From Kineococcus siccus (GTDB lineage Bacteria > Actinomycetota > Actinomycetes > Actinomycetales > Kineococcaceae), in contig NZ_JAAALN010000011.1 of NCBI RefSeq assembly GCF_009906795.1, positions 1 to 43,001 of the forward strand: a stretch of DNA of 43,001 bases. The letters run 5' to 3'. Position numbers and translations under genes: made by a program. Below, in pieces: positions 17,816 through 24,998 of this stretch (position 1 is the first letter of the stretch; each line of letters begins with the position of its first letter). The notes under the pieces were generated by a model. That model had not been told where the DNA came from. It did no database searches and worked only from the letters and a program-made list of their open reading frames with translations.

Positions 17816-18360
17816 GGCGCTGGGTGGGGCCGAAACCGGCGCGCAGTGCCGCAGGCCGGCACCACCCCCTTGACGAAGTAGAGAGAGCGGAGAGGAGGTT
17901 CGCAGAGGGCGGCCAACCTATGCTGACAGAGCGCCGGCGTGCGGGTGGGGCGAGGCAGCTGCCGTCGTGTTGCCGTTGCAGTTGCCGTCAACCCGTAACG
18001 ATCACCGACATAGGTGGAAGCCATCGCTGGGTGGCCACGTCCACTACTTCGCCGGCCTCTTCGTCCCGAAGCTTCGCGGAGACACTGGGCGCCCCACTGT
18101 CGCTCTCTTCGCTCCTCTGGACGAGTACGCACTCCTCCTAGCTCGTGCGAACCCGTAGTCACGCAGATGGAGACGCAGGCTAAGACTCTCCACCAGCGGT
18201 CAGCACGCCGGCGCCTGCGCGACCGATGTCGAGTCTCCTGCGGCCGCAGCTCGGTCACTGTGTCCGCACTTGTGCGCTGCCCTCAGCGTTGTCAGCGTCA
18301 CAGCCCCAGCGCAAGACAGCCGAAGTTACCCGAAGTACTCACACGGCCACGATTTGCCTG
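17816..18360. other. Long non-coding stretch between the DUF262 gene and the RT module
   Basis: About 550 bases without a convincing gene. Short open frames on both strands, such as 17967-18158, have no start signals or recognisable domains. The stretch holds the paired GTTGCCGT repeats (17969-17988), a near-palindrome CGCACTTGTGCG (18265-18276) and, at its end, the promoter of the candidate RNA. The left end of the AICE may fall here. Confidence 0.5.
17969..17988 (+). repeat. Paired GTTGCCGT direct repeats, left copy
   Basis: GTTGCCGT occurs at 17969-17976 and 17981-17988, a period of 12 bases; the second copy reads on as GTTGCCGTCAACCC. The same word occurs in tandem at 29385-29410 near the tRNA. 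Both pairs run in the same direction. This is consistent with arm-type binding sites for the element's integrase, one pair near each end. Confidence 0.5.
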
Positions 18361-18366
18361 TAGGGT
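18338..18366 (+). promoter_or_regulatory. Promoter of the candidate RT-associated RNA
   Basis: CTCACA (18338-18343), 17 bases, TAGGGT (18361-18366). The expected start, 18373, coincides with the first paired base of the long closing helix of the RNA. The same TANNNT plus six-base geometry is seen at several gene starts in this window. Confidence 0.6.
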
Positions 18367-18372
18367 GAGCGT

Positions 18373-18508
18373 TGGCGGTTCGGTTGCTTGCTCGATTGGG
18401 CAGAACTGATAATCTGCGGCGCAAGCCGTTCCTTCGGGAGACTCGATTTCACGGGTGGTGACTTGATTTGTTATTTGACCGGAAACGGTCAGCAGCCGAA
18501 CCGCTGCT
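18373..18508 (+). ncRNA. Candidate structured RNA of the SLATT-RT system
   Basis: Bases 18373-18388 (TGGCGGTTCGGTTGCT) pair with 18491-18506 (AGCAGCCGAACCGCTG) in an uninterrupted 16-bp helix: 13 Watson-Crick and 3 G-U pairs. Inside are four hairpins: 18400-18417 (GCAGA/TCTGC), 18417-18428 (CGGC-GCAA-GCCG), 18429-18440 (TTCC-TTCG-GGAG) and 18477-18490 (GACCG-GAAA-CGGTC). Three have GNRA or UUCG tetraloops. The third and fourth are separated by a 36-base linker containing a direct repeat. The 3' strand can alternatively fold as AGCAGC-loop-GCTGCT. Position just upstream of SLATT and RT suggests a template or cofactor RNA. True ends are unknown; it may continue into the mRNA. Confidence 0.7.
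18440..18469 (+). repeat. Direct repeat framing a possible cDNA template
   Basis: GACTCGATTT (18440-18449) and GACTTGATTT (18460-18469) match at nine of ten bases with a 20-base period. They fall in the only long unpaired linker of the candidate RNA, between two tetraloop hairpins. A third partial copy, CTCGATT, is at 18391-18397. This is what a repeatedly re-used template would need, but function is inferred. Confidence 0.55.
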
Positions 18509-18521
18509 ACAACCCGAGGGC

Positions 18522-19117
18522 TTGCTTGAGGCCATCAGCAATTTGGCCAAGCGGTCATATGACACCTACAAAGGTCGACTTGAGGCTCACAAGCGTTTGA
18601 GTGCTCGCGGAAGCGCCTGGAACACCGCTCTCGTCGCTCTTTCTCTAAGTACCGTTATCGCCTCCGTGGGACTGCTTAGCGATTCCAACATCTATGGACC
18701 CAAAGGCGATTCGCTTATTGTTTCGGTGTCAATCTTGATGCTAATAGTATCGCTCGTCATCTCAAGCGCGAATTATGGATCGCGCAGCGCGCGAATGGAA
18801 GAAAGTTACAAAAGAATCCAAAAGATATCGGTTCAGGCCGAGAATTTGAGGGATCTGGCGCTCGGGCCACCGAAGAAGAGTATCGAGTGGTTTTTGCCGA
18901 CTACTACGCAGCTATTGACGGATCAGAGAATCATAGTGATGGCGATTACAGTCGCATTCTGCTTCGAGACGCGTCCGTCCAGTTGACTGCCGCCTCAGAA
19001 AAGCGTCATAAGCGCATTGCGGGCCGCCAAGCCGCACTCACGTACGCCCCCTACCTTTCCGTAGCGGCTGCCGCCTTATTCATTACTCCCTACATTCTCT
19101 GGCTTCTCGATGGCTGA
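18522..19117 (+). pseudogene. SLATT-domain membrane effector gene, frameshifted as read
   Basis: The first frame gives LEAISNLAKRSYDTYKGRLE, two membrane helices (NTALVALSLSTVIASVGLL and DSLIVSVSILMLIVSLVIS) and the helix ending RIQKISVQAENLRDLALG. The reading then has to move to the -1 frame for ATEEEYRVVFADYYAAIDGS and a third hydrophobic helix before the stop. One extra G in the GGG run at 18864-18866 would restore LALGATEEEYRV. SLATT proteins (family 5 is known with reverse transcriptases) are predicted pore-forming effectors. The start is uncertain: TTG 18522 or 18543. An open frame from TTG 18468 exists but overlaps the candidate RNA. The end overlaps the RT start by eight bases. Confidence 0.75.
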
Positions 19118-20495
19118 ACTTGAGCGAATTAGCGCAAGCGAGGCGTTCCGTTCGGCTACAACACAGAGGAACCTGCGCGAGATCTATCACCATCACGTCG
19201 CGGATAGCCGGGCCCGAGGGCGTGATGGTCTCGCTGGAGAGCACCTACTTAGTGGATTGCACCCTCTTTGCCGCCAGTTAAGTTTTTCCTTGCGCTCCGG
19301 CATGCAGGAGTTCACACAGTATCGAGAACTGCTGGCATCGAAGGGGGCGGGCAAGGCGCCTCGAGTGCTGTCCATACCCACCGCGCGGGATCGAATTGCA
19401 CTCAAAGCCTTATCGCAGACCCTAATTAGGGTCTTTCCGGAAGCATCGGGCGTTATACCTCAGGTTCGAGTGCGCGAGGTGTCGACAGCCCTAAGTGAGG
19501 GCATGTTCGACTCTTTTGTTCGGCTGGACGTCAAAAACTTCTATCCCTCCATACCTCTATCTGAGATTCAACGGGCTCTCACGACGCGCATCCATACTGC
19601 TTCGCTGATCGACGTCCTCTCTCGGGCCGTTAGTACACCAACTGTGGCTGACCGTTCGCCTCGTCGAGAGCTAGCAAACTTGGTAGGGATTCCCCAGGGA
19701 CTGTCCATATCGAACGTGCTGGCCGAGATTGTCGTAAACCCTATCGATTCCTACTTCAAATCTCGGACTGACCTGCACTACTTCCGATTCGTCGATGACG
19801 TTTTGATTCTGTGTGACCGAAACCTGGCTAGCGAACTAGCAGAGGAAGCCCGGTCTAGATTCGCAACCATTGGCCTTGAGACCCATCCCGTAAATGAACT
19901 AGGCAGCAAATCAACGGTGGGTGCCGTCAGTGATGGATTCGATTACCTTGGCTATCTATTCGGCGGCGGACACACATCGGTCCGCAAGTCCAGCATTTAC
20001 AACGTCGAGTCAACGCTAGCTCGCGCTTTCACGCGGTACAAAAAAGACCTAGCCGAGTCGAACGGAGCGCTGCAGCGCGAACAGATTTTGAATCGCTGCC
20101 TCTGGACCGTGAACGTTACCGTCTCGGGGTGCATCTACAAGCGCTCAGCGCGAGGGTGGATGCATTATTTTAGGCAGATGGACGATTTGGTCCTAGTAAA
20201 AAGGCTGGACGCGACCCTGCGGCGATTTCATAAGCGCTTCCGCATGCCTAATACCTTTGAGCCAAAAACCTTCATGCGAACCTACTGGGCTATCCGGAAC
20301 CCTAAAAATTCCCCTGCCGGCTACGTTCCTGATTTCGACGCGTACTCGACTGACAGAATGCGCAAACACCTGTCTGAAGTACTTGGAGAGAACGACGCCT
20401 ACGAGATCGAGCCAATTGAGGTTGAGAGGCGTTTCAAAACTCATATTGACAGAATGGTAACCGAACTAGAACGTGATGTTGCGTCAGTCTCCTGA
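19110..20495 (+). CDS. SLATT-linked defence-type reverse transcriptase
   Basis: 461 residues. RT blocks in order: RVLSIPTARDRI (about 85-96), block A SFVRLDVKNFYPSIP (aspartate 140), block B VGIPQGLSISNVLAEIV (192-208), block C YFRFVDDVLIL with catalytic FVDD at 227-230, block D GLETHPVNELGSK, and block E FDYLGYLF (277-284). A C-terminal extension of about 170 basic residues follows, without maturase, integrase or HNH motifs. It is not a group II intron or DGR RT. Its SLATT partner and lone context fit the UG/Abi (DRT) class, I believe UG10/DRT10. It is translationally coupled to SLATT through overlap at ATGGCTGA. Low GC compared with the AICE genes that follow. Confidence 0.88.
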   Translation: MAELERISASEAFRSATTQRNLREIYHHHVADSRARGRDGLAGEHLLSGLHPLCRQLSFSLRSGMQEFTQYRELLASKGAGKAPRVLSIPTARDRIALKALSQTLIRVFPEASGVIPQVRVREVSTALSEGMFDSFVRLDVKNFYPSIPLSEIQRALTTRIHTASLIDVLSRAVSTPTVADRSPRRELANLVGIPQGLSISNVLAEIVVNPIDSYFKSRTDLHYFRFVDDVLILCDRNLASELAEEARSRFATIGLETHPVNELGSKSTVGAVSDGFDYLGYLFGGGHTSVRKSSIYNVESTLARAFTRYKKDLAESNGALQREQILNRCLWTVNVTVSGCIYKRSARGWMHYFRQMDDLVLVKRLDATLRRFHKRFRMPNTFEPKTFMRTYWAIRNPKNSPAGYVPDFDAYSTDRMRKHLSEVLGENDAYEIEPIEVERRFKTHIDRMVTELERDVASVS

Positions 20496-20521
20496 CGGTC
20501 AAGCTTAGCTACTGGGTTGTG

Positions 20522-21088
20522 TTACATCACCGTGCGGTGGTAGCGGACCTCGGTGAGCTCGGAGCGCACGCAGGCGTCCAGGTGGCGCAGCGAGGAGCGG
20601 ATGCGCGGGGCGATGCCGCCGTCCAAGCGCTCCTCGGCGTCCCGGGCGGCCACCTCGGCGCTGTCGGGGTCGGCCACGGCGATGCGCACCCGGCACCCGT
20701 CGCCGGCCTTGGCGACCAGTCGAGTGCCCAGGGCGGGGTAGAGCTCGGGCAGGAACTGCACGGCGTAGCCGAGCACGTCCACGGCGTGGCGGGCGTCGTC
20801 GATGAGGCGCGTCCACAGCGAGCTAGGAGCGTCGGCGCGGTGGGCGTAGGCGGCGACGACCTCGGCGGTGCTGCCAGCGCTGCTGTCGAGCCGAGCCTCG
20901 CTGGTGGGCCACAGGTAGGCCTCGTCCTCGGCGACGAGCTTGGCCACCGCCCAGCGGTGCCGCTGGTGCGGCACCCGGCCCTTGAGCCAGCGCTGCACCG
21001 TCTTCTCGTCCACGCCGGTCACCTTATGGACGTCCTCGACGGTCACGGTCGCACGCACCATCGCGCGCCGCAGGCGTTCGTTCTCCAC
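20522..21088 (-). CDS. AICE HTH regulator, C-terminally truncated
   Basis: 188 residues from a GTG with GGAGG five bases upstream. The N-terminal HTH (about 1-60) reads VEDVHKVTGVDEKTVQRWLK, then VPHQRHRWAVAKLV and EDEAYLWP. The middle (about 85-165) is the PLD-like sensor region typical of actinobacterial element regulators (YAVQFLPELYPALGTRL, VRIAVADPDSAEVA). Family members continue after HRTV with a segment like YNSIYRADDELLVNTHIYG. Here the protein stops at RYHRTVM, so about 60 residues are missing. The break abuts the RT module, which probably replaced the end of the gene. It faces a divergent operator and the transfer operon. Repressor function may be lost or altered. Confidence 0.8.
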   Translation of the reverse strand: MENERLRRAMVRATVTVEDVHKVTGVDEKTVQRWLKGRVPHQRHRWAVAKLVAEDEAYLWPTSEARLDSSAGSTAEVVAAYAHRADAPSSLWTRLIDDARHAVDVLGYAVQFLPELYPALGTRLVAKAGDGCRVRIAVADPDSAEVAARDAEERLDGGIAPRIRSSLRHLDACVRSELTEVRYHRTVM

Positions 21089-21103
21089 GTCACCCTCCTC
21101 GCT

Positions 21104-21162
21104 GGGACGTTTTGACACTATCCCAGGGCGTCCCAAAACGTCCCACAGTGACGTTCGAACGT
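21104..21162. promoter_or_regulatory. AICE operator region: long inverted repeat plus a perfect palindrome
   Basis: GGGACGTTTTG (21104-21114) and CAAAACGTCCC (21134-21144) are an 11-bp perfect inverted repeat with a 19-bp spacer. The hexamer CGTCCC also repeats directly at 21129 and 21139. ACGTTCGAACGT (21151-21162) is a 12-bp perfect palindrome. All lie between the HTH regulator and the divergent transfer/replication operon and are likely binding sites of that regulator. Confidence 0.72.
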
Positions 21163-21249
21163 CCTTACGAAACCGGTGGACTCGGGATCACGGCGAGGAG
21201 CCGCTGAGGCAGGCCGCGGACACGAGCCGCTGACAACGAGGAGGACGAC

Positions 21250-21684
21250 ATGGCGATCCAGGGTGCGATCCCGCTGGGGCAGGACCTGGTGTTCCCGCAC
21301 GGGGCGTACGTGGTGGGCGAGGTCGAGCAGGTGCAGGACTTCGACCGCCGCCAGGCCGGCGAGGTGGACACGCAGTCGCGCGACAAGAACACCGGGGAGC
21401 GGCTGTGGGCGGTGCGGGTGATGGACGCCGACCCGGAGGCTCGCCGCGGTCAGGCGGAGGTCGTGGTCAAGATCGCCGCGGAGCACCAGCCGGTGCCGCC
21501 GGCGCCGCTGCCTGGCCTGCCGTTCCGCCCGGTGGTCTTCGAGGGCCTGACGGCGACGCCGTACGTGGACACCAACCGTGCCCGGCCCCGGCTGGCGTGG
21601 TCGCTGAAGGCCACGGGCATGTCCGCCCCTGGCAAGAGCACCGCGGCGAGCACCGCCAAGGTCGACGCGGGGCGGGCTGCCTGA
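21250..21684 (+). CDS. Small AICE protein of unknown function
   Basis: 144 residues from an ATG with GAGGAGG five bases upstream. It is a compact beta-rich protein (VYVVGEVEQV-like opening, then VRVMDADPEARRGQAEVVVK) with an alanine-rich tail. No catalytic motif is seen. Its position as first gene of the translocase/initiator operon is that of the conserved hypothetical proteins found in many AICEs. The stop overlaps the next start by one base. Confidence 0.72.
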   Translation: MAIQGAIPLGQDLVFPHGAYVVGEVEQVQDFDRRQAGEVDTQSRDKNTGERLWAVRVMDADPEARRGQAEVVVKIAAEHQPVPPAPLPGLPFRPVVFEGLTATPYVDTNRARPRLAWSLKATGMSAPGKSTAASTAKVDAGRAA

Positions 21685-21947
21685 TGCGGGCGGCGCACCT
21701 GCGCCATGCACGGGCGGAACGCAGCATCGCCGGGCAGATCGGTGCACTGCTGCGTTCCCGTCCCACCTCACAGACGCCGTATCGGGACCGTGCGACGTGG
21801 TTCGAGCGCAAGGCGCAGCTGTTCGGGCGCCTTGCCGAGCACTACGGCCAGGGCGACCCGCAGGAAGCGGCCGAGTGCCGCTACCTCGCCACCGTGGCCG
21901 CCGAGGAGGCGAGCCGGCTCCGCTCGGTCCAGGCGTTGGCTCGGTGA
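21684..21947 (+). CDS. Small helical AICE protein
   Basis: 87 residues, basic and helical (AERSIAGQIGALLRSRPTSQ, then FERKAQLFGRLAEHYGQGDP). No known domain. It overlaps the preceding stop by one base and the GTG of the translocase by four, so it belongs to the same operon and is probably translated. It may be a transfer or replication accessory protein. Confidence 0.65.
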   Translation: MRAAHLRHARAERSIAGQIGALLRSRPTSQTPYRDRATWFERKAQLFGRLAEHYGQGDPQEAAECRYLATVAAEEASRLRSVQALAR

Positions 21948-23428
21948 TCGGCGCACCGAGGGATGTGGTGACGCGCCAGCCCGCCCAGCGGGACACCACC
22001 TCCACTGACGACTGGGTGGCGGACCTGCTGTTGATGCTGCTCGAGCTGGCCTGGTGGCTGCTCAGGGGCGTCGTGCGGCTGGCGTGGCGCTTCCCCGTCC
22101 CCGCTGGGGTCGCGCTGGTCGGCTGGTGGGCCTACAGCACCGACCACCTGCTCGCGGTCGGCATCGTGGCCCTCGTCGTGGTGGTGGCCGTGGTGACGTG
22201 GCGTCTGGCCTGGCCCAGCTCGTTCCTGTGCTGGGTCTCGCGGCCGGCGTGGCGGCGGCGCAAGCGGCGGACGATCCGGCACAGCTGGCCCGATCTGTGC
22301 GAGCGGGTCGGCCTGGCGCTGACTGTCGTCGAGCACCGCTCCGGTGCCCGCTCGTCGTGGACGCCGGGGCTGTCCCGGCTGCGCTGGACCTCCCGTGAGC
22401 ACCTGGTGCTCTCGGCGCGGGTGCGGGTGGTCGCCGGGCAGACCGTCGACGACCTCGCTGCGGTGGCGGAGAACCTGGCGGCGGCGTGCGGGGCGTGGTC
22501 GTGCCGGGTGCGCAAGACGTCCCCGAACACCGCGGTCCTCACGTGGCTGTTCGGTGACCCGCTGGCGCACGTCGTCTCCCCGCTGCCCGTGCCGGACGTG
22601 GCCGACGCCGCGGCGGTGCCGGTGGGACTGCGCGAGGACGGACAGCCCTGGCTGCTGCGCCTGGCCGCCACCCACGTGCTCGTCGTCGGGGTCACCGGTG
22701 CCGGCAAGGGCTCGGTGGTGTGGTCGCTGCTCGGTGGCCTGGCCGGCGGCATCCGCGACGGGCTGGTGCAGGTGTGGGCCGTGGACGGCAAGGCTGGCAT
22801 GGAGCTCGAAGCGGGCCGGGCCCTGTTCACCCGCTTCGCCACCACCGTCGAGGACGGCGTGCAGCTGCTGGAGGACGCCGCCGTGCTGATGACCGAACGC
22901 GCGGCCCGGATGGCCGGTACCGCCCGCCAGCACGAGCCCTCCACGAGCGAGCCGCTGCTCCTCGTCCTGGTCGACGAGGTGGCGCTGCTGACGGCGTACA
23001 CCCCGGATCGCAAGCTGCGCGACCGGGCGGAGAAGGCGCTGGCCGTGATCGCCACGCAGGGACGGGCACCGGGTGTGGTGCTGGTGGCGGCCCTGCAGGA
23101 CCCGCGCAAGGAGGTCCTGGGCCTGCGCAACCTCTTCCCGACGAAGGTGGCGATGCGGCTGGATGAGAAGTCGCAGGTCGACATGGTCCTCGGCGAGGGG
23201 GCCCGCGACTCCGGGGCGCTGTGCCACCAAATCCCCGACACCACCCCGGGCGTCGCCTACGTCAAGGTCGACGGCATCCGCGAACCCGTGCGGGTGCGCG
23301 CCTCCTACTACGACGACGGCGCCATCGAGCAGCTGGCGCGGACGTACGCGCCGACGGGCCGGCCGGTGTTCTCCGTCGTCGACGACAAGCAGGCCGGCGA
23401 GCAGGCCCATGAGGAGGGGGCCGCGTGA
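21944..23428 (+). CDS. FtsK/SpoIIIE-type DNA translocase (TraSA-like)
   Basis: 494 residues from a GTG overlapping the previous stop (GTGA). Two or three N-terminal membrane helices (about 20-95) are followed by a linker and an FtsK ATPase domain with Walker A GVTGAGKG (about 249-256) and Walker B LLLVLVDEV (about 339-347). In AICEs and conjugative Streptomyces plasmids such a single protein forms a septal hexamer that moves double-stranded DNA between mycelial cells. The usual C-terminal wHTH that reads clt sites is not obvious; the tail is short. It is coupled to the initiator gene by another 4-base overlap. Confidence 0.88.
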   Translation: MIGAPRDVVTRQPAQRDTTSTDDWVADLLLMLLELAWWLLRGVVRLAWRFPVPAGVALVGWWAYSTDHLLAVGIVALVVVVAVVTWRLAWPSSFLCWVSRPAWRRRKRRTIRHSWPDLCERVGLALTVVEHRSGARSSWTPGLSRLRWTSREHLVLSARVRVVAGQTVDDLAAVAENLAAACGAWSCRVRKTSPNTAVLTWLFGDPLAHVVSPLPVPDVADAAAVPVGLREDGQPWLLRLAATHVLVVGVTGAGKGSVVWSLLGGLAGGIRDGLVQVWAVDGKAGMELEAGRALFTRFATTVEDGVQLLEDAAVLMTERAARMAGTARQHEPSTSEPLLLVLVDEVALLTAYTPDRKLRDRAEKALAVIATQGRAPGVVLVAALQDPRKEVLGLRNLFPTKVAMRLDEKSQVDMVLGEGARDSGALCHQIPDTTPGVAYVKVDGIREPVRVRASYYDDGAIEQLARTYAPTGRPVFSVVDDKQAGEQAHEEGAA

Positions 23429-24930
23429 GCGCCACGACCGCTCCTGCATCGCATGTTGTGGCGGCTGCTGTGGAGGCTGAGGCCGGTCAGCGCTTGCTGT
23501 CCCCGACGTTCGAGCGGTGGGCCGAGCAGGCCGCGAACTGCGGGCACTGCGCCCGACCGATCCGGTTGCGCGGGCAGGCCACTACCGTCGACCGGGCCAC
23601 CGGTGAGGTCCTGTCGACCTACGACTCGGCCACCGAGCCGGACGGGGTGCTGTACGCGCGCTGCGGCAACCGGCGGGCGAGCGTGTGCCCCTCGTGCAGC
23701 CACGAGTACAAGGGCGACATGTGGCACCTGCTCGCCGCCGGCGCCGCCGGGGGGATGAAGGGCGTGCCAGAGTCGGTGGCCACCCACCCGCTGGTGTTCG
23801 CCACGCTGACCGCTCCCTCCTTCGGGGCTGTGCACGGTGTGCGGCGCCGCTCGGGACGTCCGACGAAGTGCCGGCCACGTGCCACCTCCGCGACGTGTGA
23901 GCACGGTCGGCCGCTCGGCTGCCGCACGGTGCACGCCGAGGGGGACCGCCGGTTGGGACAGCCGTTGTGCGCGCAGTGCTACGACTACACCGGGCACGTG
24001 GTGTGGCAGTGGTGGGCACCGGAGCTGTGGCGCCGCTTCACCATCACGCTGCGCCGGGTGCTGGCCGCCTCCCTCGCGCTGACGCAGAAGGAGGCGCACG
24101 CCCTGGTGCGGGTCTCGTTCGCGAAGGTCGCGGAGTTCCAGCGCCGCGGCGTGGTCCACTTCCACGCCCTCATCCGCCTGGACGGGCCACCGACGAGGTC
24201 GGAGGAGTTCCCAGCTCCACTCATCGACGTGAGCGCCCAACGGCTGTGCGAGCTGGTGCACATCGCCGCCTCGCGAGTGTGGTTCGACGCGCCCGCCACC
24301 GCACCGGGCGAGCCACTGCGCCGGCTGCGGTTCGGAGCCCAGGTCGATGCTCGCGCCGTCACCGCGGACGCCACCCGAGAGACCGGACGCGCCGATGATC
24401 CGGACGAGGGCCTGCATCCGGAGACGGTCGCGGCCTACATCGCCAAGTACGCCACCAAGGCGTGCGACGACTTCGGGCTGCCGCCCCAGCTCCGCGATCC
24501 CGAGGCCGCCCGGCGCATGGGCATCGCCGAGCACGTCTGCCGCCTGCTGGCAGAAGTGCATCGCCTGGCACGCACCGGCGGGGCGAGGTACCTGGCGCTG
24601 GCCAAGTGGGTGTCGATGATCGGCTTCCGCGGTCACTTCTCGACGAAGTCCCGCCGCTACTCCACCACTCTCGGCCGGCTCCGCTCCGCTCGGAAGCGGT
24701 GGGCCGTCGAGCGACTGCGTGACCGCCTCATCCGCCCGGCGTCCGTCGATGAGCGCGATGCCATCCCGTCCGAGGGTGAGGACACCACGCTCGTCGTCAG
24801 CTCGTGGTCATTCGACGGCATCGGGTGGCTGACTGCGGGGGATGCGGCGCTGGCCGCCACTGCTGCGGCACAGGCTCGCGAGTGGACCGATGAGCGGGCC
24901 AAGAGGCGACGTGAGCTGCTGCGTAGGTGA
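23425..24930 (+). CDS. Rolling-circle replication initiator (RepSA-like, HUH)
   Basis: 501 residues from a GTG overlapping the translocase stop. An N-terminal cysteine-rich segment (CGHCARP, then CGNRRASVCPSC) resembles the zinc ribbon of pSAM2/pIJ101-type initiators. Motif 2 is VVHFHALIRL (about 242-251), the HUH metal site. Motif 3 is AAYIAKYATK (about 335-344), carrying the nicking tyrosine and the lysine of YxxK. It should nick the double-strand origin and start replication of the excised circle. A strong inverted repeat just downstream (24999-25065) is a candidate origin or terminator. Confidence 0.88.
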   Translation: MSATTAPASHVVAAAVEAEAGQRLLSPTFERWAEQAANCGHCARPIRLRGQATTVDRATGEVLSTYDSATEPDGVLYARCGNRRASVCPSCSHEYKGDMWHLLAAGAAGGMKGVPESVATHPLVFATLTAPSFGAVHGVRRRSGRPTKCRPRATSATCEHGRPLGCRTVHAEGDRRLGQPLCAQCYDYTGHVVWQWWAPELWRRFTITLRRVLAASLALTQKEAHALVRVSFAKVAEFQRRGVVHFHALIRLDGPPTRSEEFPAPLIDVSAQRLCELVHIAASRVWFDAPATAPGEPLRRLRFGAQVDARAVTADATRETGRADDPDEGLHPETVAAYIAKYATKACDDFGLPPQLRDPEAARRMGIAEHVCRLLAEVHRLARTGGARYLALAKWVSMIGFRGHFSTKSRRYSTTLGRLRSARKRWAVERLRDRLIRPASVDERDAIPSEGEDTTLVVSSWSFDGIGWLTAGDAALAATAAAQAREWTDERAKRRRELLRR

Positions 24931-24998
24931 CGTGGTGGTGGGGGAGCGGGGACCACTGCAGGGCGTCCGCCCGATGTAGAGCGCCTTCCTGGTCGGTC

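Noticed and set aside
17969-17994. GTTGCCGT pair as the template of the reverse transcriptase
   Set aside because: It also has terminal repeats that could allow realignment, but it lies about 400 bases upstream without a surrounding fold or promoter, and the same word recurs at the tRNA end, which suits integrase sites better.
17967-18158. Small 63-codon open frame in the long gap
   Set aside because: No ribosome site, no recognisable domain, and it crosses the repeat pair.
13856-18360. Left attachment core copying the tRNA-Lys 3' end
   Set aside because: I scanned for the T-arm and acceptor words on both strands and found only chance matches of eight bases or fewer. GGGTGGGGCCGAAACC at about 17822 is only loosely similar.
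18468-18521. TTG at 18468 as the SLATT start
   Set aside because: The frame is open, but the added 18 residues show no SLATT similarity and the stretch is taken up by the hairpins and helix of the candidate RNA. A later TTG fits the family better, although none has an ideal ribosome site.
18860-18890. Programmed -1 ribosomal frameshifting in SLATT
   Set aside because: No X-XXY-YYZ slippery heptamer and no downstream stem were found at the switch point. A missing G in a G-run explains it more simply.
19110-20495. Retron or diversity-generating retroelement
   Set aside because: No msr/msd-type paired inverted repeats, and no template/variable repeat with adenine-biased differences or accessory Avd gene, were found near the RT. 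The SLATT partner points to the DRT class instead.
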